Source of the DNA: Methanomethylophilus sp963631655
GTDB lineage: Archaea; Thermoplasmatota; Thermoplasmata; Methanomassiliicoccales; Methanomethylophilaceae
DNA length: 18,332 bases
Direction of reading: 5' to 3'
Assembly (NCBI GenBank): GCA_963631655.1
Contig: CAVGRR010000029.1
Location: forward strand, 1 to 18,332
Positions within the stretch are counted from its first letter, which is position 1. Every line of letters begins with the position of its first letter. The translations under genes and the position numbers were made by a program. The notes beneath the pieces were generated by a model. The model was given only the letters and a program-made list of their open reading frames with translations. It searched no databases and had not been told where the DNA came from. Below are positions 14,169-18,332 of this stretch, piece by piece.

Positions 14169-14432
14169 TTAAAGATGAACCCAGAATTTGCTGAGGTCCT
14201 TCATTTCCACCCTATCTGGACAGCAGCGTTTGCACGGTCTGTATCCCATGGATTCGGCCTGTTCGACCGATTCATAATATTGGATCTTGCTGCGGAGCGG
14301 GGTACGCGCCTTGCATGACGGACAGCAGAATACCTCGGAGTCCTTTGCACCGAAGAAGAACACACCATCGAACCGTTTGTCTCTTTTGTAACAGATGTCG
14401 TACATCTGGTCATCAGTAAGGCCTAAAACCAT
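14169..14432 (-). CDS. Stand-alone Ada-type zinc-binding (methylphosphotriester acceptor) domain protein
   Basis: The 87-residue protein is a single copy of the N-terminal domain of the adaptive-response protein Ada. It has RDKRFDGVFFFGAK (residues 17-30), then CCPSCKARTP (36-45) and YRPCKRCCPD (64-73). The four zinc-binding cysteines align as Cys36, Cys40, Cys67 and Cys70. Cys36 corresponds to Ada Cys38, which takes a methyl group from Sp-methylphosphotriesters in DNA. The AraC-type helix-turn-helix and the C-terminal methyltransferase of Ada are absent, so this is not the full regulator. It could repair or sense phosphotriesters, or be only a nucleic-acid-binding zinc domain. A minus-strand box CAATATAATC (about 14459-14468) predicts a start near the ATG at 14432. 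An extra Cys37 beside Cys36 is unusual. Confidence 0.88.
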   Translation of the reverse strand: MVLGLTDDQMYDICYKRDKRFDGVFFFGAKDSEVFCCPSCKARTPLRSKIQYYESVEQAESMGYRPCKRCCPDRVEMKDLSKFWVHL

Positions 14433-14503
14433 AATCGATTCACAAATTGGAGGTATTTAGATTATATTGCTAACCGTCCGGGCGGTGAAGTGCTTAAAGA
14501 TGA

Positions 14504-14530
14504 CCTCTTCCCATAAACTTCGGGAAGAGG
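14504..14530 (-). terminator. Terminator of gatCAB
   Basis: A perfect nine-pair hairpin (CCTCTTCCC at 14504-14512 with GGGAAGAGG at 14522-14530, nine-base loop) stands 12 bases after the gatB stop. On the minus strand it is followed by TCATCTTT, only a weak T-tract. Confidence 0.6.
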
Positions 14531-14542
14531 CAGGAAAGGGTT

Positions 14543-15883
14543 TCAGAGTCTTGACTCGATGATCTTCTTGGCGGTCTCGACGACATCGGATGACGAGTAC
14601 TGTCCCCCGGTGTTCTTCTTGACATAACCGATGACACTGTTGGCGGCCTTGGTGTTTCCTTTTCCGTAGTCGCTGATGATCTTCGGGTTCGCGTCGAGAT
14701 ATTCGCTGATGAGTTTCTCAAGGCCTTCGGAGCTTTCCGCAACGGCGGAGGCGTCCTCTCCGGTCATGAAGCTCTTGAGGTCCAGGGTGCATTCCGCATC
14801 GGTGACCTCTCCTTTGACGAACTTGTCGATGATGTCGAGGATCTCTTTGGAATCCGCACCGCGTGCCTCGAACTTCTTCCAGTTGGCGGTGACAGGTCCG
14901 GCGATCCACCTGATGGCGGCCTCGGTTCCGAACCTCTCCACAGCGGTCTCGAATAACTGTGCCAGATCCATGGAAGTGGATACAAGCTGCTTTGCTGTCT
15001 TCTCTTCGATGCCGTACTGGGTGGCCATACGGGCGGCCATCTTGGCAGGGGCTTCCTTGATCTTGATGGATTTGGCAAGCTCGGTCAGGTGGAAGATACC
15101 GAGGTCGGGTTCGTCGATGTAACCGTAGTCGGCCTCGAACTCCTTCTTCCTCGCACCGTAGGTGACCCCGCGGGACTCGTCGAAGTTCATGGTGGCACGT
15201 TCGATCTTTCCTCCTGCTTTGAGGATCTTGATCTGCCTGACCATTTCGTAGGTTAGGGCGGTCTCCACGTTCTTCAGGCCGGTGACGTTCTTGATCTCGC
15301 ACCTCTCCTTTCCGACAGAGATGTTGCAGTCGCAGCGGATGCTCCTCTCACCGTTCTCGGGGAGGTCGATGGTATACTTGATATCGGAGATCAGTTGCTT
15401 GAGGAACTCCCTTGCCTCAGCAGGGGTGGCGAGATCGGGTTCGGTGACGATCTCTGCGAGGGGGATACCGGACCTGTTGTAGTCCACCAGGGCGTGCATG
15501 TCCGAGGTACGTTTTGTCTTGCCTGGGTCTTCTTCAAGATGGATCCTGGTGATGCGGATCGGTTTCTTTCCGTTGAGGTACACGACACCTCCGACACCGA
15601 CAGGATGGTCGTACTGCGTGATCTGAACGCTCTTGCTCATGTCGGGATAGAAGTAGGTCTTCCTGGAGAACCAGGTGTCGTCCGCAACGGTGCATCCGAG
15701 CATCTTGGCGAGTTTGATACCATACACAAGGACCTCTTTGTTCAGGACGGGCCTGGAACCGGGCATACCCAGACAGGTGGGGCACACGTGGGTGTTCGGT
15801 GCTGTCGCATCGGTGGTGGGACAGGAACAGAACATCTTGGACTTCGTGGGAAGCTGAACGTGGATCTCCAATCCGATCTTCAT
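14543..15883 (-). CDS. gatB: Asp-tRNA(Asn)/Glu-tRNA(Gln) amidotransferase subunit B
   Basis: The 446-residue GatB subunit binds the misacylated tRNA and activates its side chain by phosphorylation before amidation with ammonia from GatA. It opens with MKIGLEIHVQL. The zinc ligands are Cys19, 21, 34 and 37 (CxC-x12-CxxC). Kinase-site motifs are FSRKTYFYPDMSKSVQITQY at residues 72-91, IHLEEDPGKTKR at 114-125 and VDYNRSGIPLAEIVTEPD at 133-150. The C-terminal helical and YqeY-like tail domains run from about 290 to the end. Length is slightly below the bacterial norm (about 475). The ATG overlaps the gatA stop as ATGA, and GGAGGTGA at 15888-15895 is a perfect Shine-Dalgarno. An upstream in-frame extension to 15925 was rejected for that reason. 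Confidence 0.97.
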   Translation of the reverse strand: MKIGLEIHVQLPTKSKMFCSCPTTDATAPNTHVCPTCLGMPGSRPVLNKEVLVYGIKLAKMLGCTVADDTWFSRKTYFYPDMSKSVQITQYDHPVGVGGVVYLNGKKPIRITRIHLEEDPGKTKRTSDMHALVDYNRSGIPLAEIVTEPDLATPAEAREFLKQLISDIKYTIDLPENGERSIRCDCNISVGKERCEIKNVTGLKNVETALTYEMVRQIKILKAGGKIERATMNFDESRGVTYGARKKEFEADYGYIDEPDLGIFHLTELAKSIKIKEAPAKMAARMATQYGIEEKTAKQLVSTSMDLAQLFETAVERFGTEAAIRWIAGPVTANWKKFEARGADSKEILDIIDKFVKGEVTDAECTLDLKSFMTGEDASAVAESSEGLEKLISEYLDANPKIISDYGKGNTKAANSVIGYVKKNTGGQYSSSDVVETAKKIIESRL

Positions 15884-17208
15884 ACCTTCACCTCCGCTCT
15901 TCTGACCTCGAACTGCTTGTCCCATTCCTCCGCCATCGTGAGGAGCTGGTCCTCGTTCCAGTGGTCGGTGACGAACTGCATCCCGATGGGCATTCCGTCC
16001 GCGTTGTAACCGCAGGGGCAGTTCAGGTGGGGTGTACCGGCGAGGTTTGGGGGTACGGTGAGGAAATCGGTCTTGTAGGACTCGACGGGCGTCATTTTGG
16101 AGATGTCGTCGAACTTCGGTGAGACGAAGGGCATGGTGGGGGTGAGGACCGCGTCGTGGTCCTTGAACAGTGCCTTGTAGGCGTCGATGACGACCATCCT
16201 GACCTGCAGGGCTTTAGCGTAGTAACGGTCCCTGAATCCTTCCATACGGGTGTAGGTTCCGAGGAGGATCCTTCTCTTCGCCTCCTCTCCGAAGTACTTG
16301 GTCCTGAAGGATGTGAAGTAATCGTCGAACTTCTGAGTGAGGTCTCCGTCTTGTTGACCGTACCTCATTCCGACGTATCTTGCAAGGTTGGTGGATGCCT
16401 CGGAGGTCGCAAGGACATAGTACGCAGGCATGGCGTATTTGAACTCTGGCACATTGACATATTCGGTCTCGATGCCCATGCTGCGGAGGTCCTCCAACGC
16501 CTTCTCGAAGGCGGTGAGCACATCCTTGGAGATGCCTTCAACCGCTTCTTTGGGAATGGCGACGGAGGTCATTTTCTTGTGGGTGAGCTTGAGTTCGGGC
16601 TGTACGCAGGAGGTGGGGTCGTTCGGATCGCGTCCGGCGATGACGGGGAGGTATTCCCTCATCTTCTTGGGGTCCACGGAGAGTATTCCCACTTTATCGA
16701 GCGAGTTTCCGTAATCGATGAGTCCGTACCTGGAGACACGTCCGTAGCTGGGGACGATACCGTAGGTTCCGCAGAAACTGGCGGGACAGCAGACGGATCC
16801 TCCGGTGGAGACCCCTAATGAAACGTGGTCGTCGAGGACCGCTGCGGCGCATGCGGAACCTCCCGATGATCCTCCGCAGGACCTGCTGAGGTCGAAGGGG
16901 TTGCGGGGTATCTCGAATCCGGAGTTGGTGGAGAAGGTACCGAATCCGAACTCATCCATATTGGTCTTCCCGATGAGCTTTCCGCCGACGGCCTTCAGTC
17001 TGGCGATGGGTGTGGCGTCGAAAACAGGATGGTATCCCTCAAGGATCCTGGAACCTGCGCAGGTCTCGTATTCGCACGAGGTGAGGTTGTCTTTGGCAGA
17101 GAACAGGAATTTGGCATCTCCGAGTTCTCCGTCCTCGCAGAATGCGTGGAACATTCCGTATTTGTTGTTGATCTTCTTGAGACCGGCAAGGGTATCGGCG
17201 TCGCTCAT
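15880..17208 (-). CDS. gatA: Asp-tRNA(Asn)/Glu-tRNA(Gln) amidotransferase subunit A
   Basis: The 442-residue amidase-signature subunit frees ammonia from glutamine for transfer to Asp-tRNA(Asn). The Ser-cisSer-Lys triad maps to Lys39 (SAKDNL), the GGSSGGSA segment at residues 112-119 and Ser138 (STGGSV). SFCGTYGIVPSYGRVSRYGL at 144-163 and PTMPF are also typical. Two oddities appear. The catalytic Lys is at 39 instead of about 75-80, so the N-terminal helical segment is about 40 residues shorter than usual. The normally invariant GSDTGGSIRxPAS reads GVSTGGSVCCPAS, with Asp replaced by Ser134 and Arg by Cys140. The triad itself is intact. It overlaps gatC and gatB by ATGA on each side. Confidence 0.95.
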   Translation of the reverse strand: MSDADTLAGLKKINNKYGMFHAFCEDGELGDAKFLFSAKDNLTSCEYETCAGSRILEGYHPVFDATPIARLKAVGGKLIGKTNMDEFGFGTFSTNSGFEIPRNPFDLSRSCGGSSGGSACAAAVLDDHVSLGVSTGGSVCCPASFCGTYGIVPSYGRVSRYGLIDYGNSLDKVGILSVDPKKMREYLPVIAGRDPNDPTSCVQPELKLTHKKMTSVAIPKEAVEGISKDVLTAFEKALEDLRSMGIETEYVNVPEFKYAMPAYYVLATSEASTNLARYVGMRYGQQDGDLTQKFDDYFTSFRTKYFGEEAKRRILLGTYTRMEGFRDRYYAKALQVRMVVIDAYKALFKDHDAVLTPTMPFVSPKFDDISKMTPVESYKTDFLTVPPNLAGTPHLNCPCGYNADGMPIGMQFVTDHWNEDQLLTMAEEWDKQFEVRRAEVKV

Positions 17209-17477
17209 ACCAGCTTCGGCCCCCTTATGTAGTTCTCATAGGTCTTCATGTCATTCAGTAGCTGGGCCGCATCGAATCTGACCTCTGGCACATCCTCTCT
17301 GGTGACGTCGGCGATCTCGATGGGGTTGATGCCGTTGCCGTCGTGGTTCGGAGCTTCGTCCAATATAGCAAAGTAATCGAGGATGTTTCCGAGATCTTCG
17401 CAGTATCTCTCCAATTCCTCTTCGCTGAGTTCGATATGCGAGGCTTTGGCCACCCTCGCTACAATCTGTTTATCCAT
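17205..17477 (-). CDS. gatC: Asp-tRNA(Asn)/Glu-tRNA(Gln) amidotransferase subunit C
   Basis: The 90-residue protein is the small scaffold subunit that wraps around GatA and GatB. It shows the typical pattern of an N-terminal helix pair (VARVAKASHIELSEEELERY at residues 6-25, then LGNILDYFAILDE at 29-41) and the extended segment INPIEIADVTREDVPEVRFD with a C-terminal helix. It heads the operon. On the minus strand ACTATAAATA (17511-17520) predicts a transcript start near 17489. The short leader carries AGGT about eight bases before the ATG. The last codon overlaps the gatA start as ATGA. Confidence 0.95.
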   Translation of the reverse strand: MDKQIVARVAKASHIELSEEELERYCEDLGNILDYFAILDEAPNHDGNGINPIEIADVTREDVPEVRFDAAQLLNDMKTYENYIRGPKLV

Positions 17478-17510
17478 ATGGAAGACCTAAAACGGGCAAA
17501 ACTTCATCGC

Positions 17511-17520
17511 TATTTATAGT
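17511..17520 (-). promoter_or_regulatory. TATA box of gatCAB
   Basis: Minus-strand ACTATAAATA is centred about 38 bases before the gatC ATG. It gives a predicted leader of about 12 bases with a weak AGGT Shine-Dalgarno. Confidence 0.6.
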
Positions 17521-17677
17521 GATGGCGTGTCCCAGGGTATCAGAGCGTGATTGCGGAGTGATCCGTCTAGGGAATCTATGATATCTCATTGTTCCTCGGG
17601 CCGTATTTCCCGGTTCCGGGGCTGATTCAGTATGAGCATACTCAATGCTTTAATACCGTGTTTTGAATCGGTAACAC
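17521..17677. promoter_or_regulatory. Intergenic region between gatC and the TPR gene, with palindromes
   Basis: No gene or tRNA is recognisable here. The sequence includes a compact inverted repeat CCCGG-TT-CCGGG (17609-17620) and a perfect 6-2-6 palindrome AGTATG-AG-CATACT (17629-17642). A TATA-like TTTAATAC (17649-17656) follows seven bases later and lies about 26 bases before the ATG at 17678. The palindrome sits where an activator or TFB-adjacent regulator could bind. The roles are inferred from position only. Confidence 0.45.
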
Positions 17678-18220
17678 ATGGCAGAAGAGATGGAATCCGC
17701 ATATCAGAGGAGTGCGGCAGATCAGAAGAAGTTCGACGCAGCTATGAAAGCCATGGACCAGGGAGATTTCAAGAAGGCACACACCGCCTTCAAGAAGTAC
17801 ACCGAAGAGGTCCCTGATGACGCTGAAGGCTGGTTCTGCAGGGCGGAATGCGGCAACTACGCATCCGGAATGTTCGGAGCCAAGGTCAAGGACGAGGACA
17901 TCATCGCAGCCTACACCAAGGCGATGGAGCTCGACGAGACCAACGCACAGTATTTCCAGGCCTACGGTCTGTTCTGTATTTCCATCGGCAAATACGACGA
18001 GGCTGAGACCGCCTACAACGAGGCCGCCCAGATCGACGAGTCCCTTTCAGCTTCGCTCTACTCCGAGTTCGCCATCGAGTATTACGACCATGTGCTCGGA
18101 AGCTACGGCGAGATCCTCGACGACCCCAAGGCCCGCGCCAAATATGCCAAGAAGGCACTTGACTACATGCTCAAGGCCCTTGACATGTCCGAAGAAGAGG
18201 CAAAGTCCCTTCTCAACTGA
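17678..18220 (+). CDS. Tetratricopeptide repeat protein
   Basis: The 180-residue acidic protein is made of helix-turn-helix units of TPR type. Clear repeats are at about residues 18-51 (FDAAMKAMDQGDFKKAHTAFKKY) and 93-124 (FQAYGLFCISIGKYDEAETAYNEAAQID); a looser unit at 58-90 carries an insertion. There is no signal peptide or membrane segment, so it is probably a cytoplasmic scaffold. Partners cannot be deduced. ATG 17678 matches the start expected from the TATA box and no Shine-Dalgarno is present, so translation is probably leaderless. It is monocistronic, with a strong terminator. An alternative start at Met5 is possible. Confidence 0.88.
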   Translation: MAEEMESAYQRSAADQKKFDAAMKAMDQGDFKKAHTAFKKYTEEVPDDAEGWFCRAECGNYASGMFGAKVKDEDIIAAYTKAMELDETNAQYFQAYGLFCISIGKYDEAETAYNEAAQIDESLSASLYSEFAIEYYDHVLGSYGEILDDPKARAKYAKKALDYMLKALDMSEEEAKSLLN

Positions 18221-18229
18221 AACTCAATT

Positions 18230-18268
18230 CCCCCTTCGCGGGGGTTTCTTCCTTTCTTTTTTATTTTT
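18230..18268 (+). terminator. Strong terminator of the TPR gene
   Basis: A five-pair hairpin CCCCC-TTCGC-GGGGG (18230-18244) is followed by TTTCTTCCTTTCTTTTTTATTTTT, a long U-rich tract. This is the clearest termination signal in the window. The remaining bases to 18332 are AT-rich, and I see no gene start in them. Confidence 0.75.
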
Positions 18269-18332
18269 CCATTTCACTAACGGTTTCCCAATCTCAAACG
18301 CTATACTTTGAACGGTTTTAAGCCCCGAATCT

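Noticed and set aside
17521..17677. A small RNA or tRNA in the gatC/TPR gap
   Set aside because: No cloverleaf, K-turn, C/D box pair or other recognisable RNA fold could be drawn; only short palindromes are present.
1..18332. CRISPR array, insertion sequence or prophage
   Set aside because: I found no regularly spaced repeats, transposase, integrase or phage gene, and no terminal inverted repeats beyond short promoter palindromes.

Overview
The window looks like a chromosomal segment of a methanogenic archaeon, most probably Methanomassiliicoccales (the Methanomethylophilus-type gut and sediment lineage of Thermoplasmatota). The signs are NAC, RadB, a stand-alone Bud32 kinase, isopentenyl phosphate kinase, a HypC chaperone, a 5S rRNA gene with its own promoter far from any 16S or 23S, archaeal TATA boxes about 27 bases before many starts (several apparently leaderless), and 19 protein genes of which none ends in TAG. 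Order-level placement is an inference from gene content. It was not tested by a search.

Layout. 1-1863: an AT-richer gene for an AAA-ATPase fused to a PD-(D/E)XK nuclease-like domain, converging on a tRNA-Pro(TGG) gene with an encoded CCA. 1901-3081: a minus-strand pair, Bud32 kinase then XTP/dITP diphosphatase, divergent from radB (3115-3798). 3809-6629: a three-gene minus-strand isoprenoid operon (isopentenyl phosphate kinase, type 2 IPP isomerase, geranylgeranyl diphosphate synthase) that feeds archaeal lipid synthesis. 6741-6866: 5S rRNA on the minus strand. 7131-8729: a 14-helix DHA2-type MFS efflux pump behind an AT-rich regulatory region. 8895-9513: NAC followed by hypC. 9567-10748: an AlaX-type alanyl-tRNA editing protein, divergent from an Lrp/AsnC regulator (10862-11335). 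11412-13229: a bacterial-type aspartyl-tRNA synthetase. 13282-14432: a QueG-like iron-sulfur protein and a stand-alone Ada-type zinc/methyl-acceptor domain. 14543-17477: gatC-gatA-gatB. 17678-18220: a TPR protein with a strong terminator.

How the genes work together. The right half is rich in translation-fidelity functions. An AspRS with the His31 signature of non-discriminating enzymes, together with GatCAB, would make Asn-tRNA(Asn) by mischarging and transamidation, and AlaX removes mischarged amino acids from tRNA-Ala. Genes in operons are tightly coupled: four pairs share an ATGA stop/start overlap (bud32-rdgB, ipk-idi2, gatC-gatA, gatA-gatB), often with a strong Shine-Dalgarno inside the upstream gene. 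First genes often have no Shine-Dalgarno and start about where the TATA box predicts the transcript to begin.

Most of the window is ordinary housekeeping. The items most worth a second look are the bacterial-type AspRS in an archaeon, the complete lack of TAG stops, the Ada-domain/QueG-like pair, a GatA with a short N-terminus and altered signature residues, a palindrome overlapping the promoter of the AAA-ATPase/nuclease gene, and a tRNA-Pro with a mismatched D-stem.
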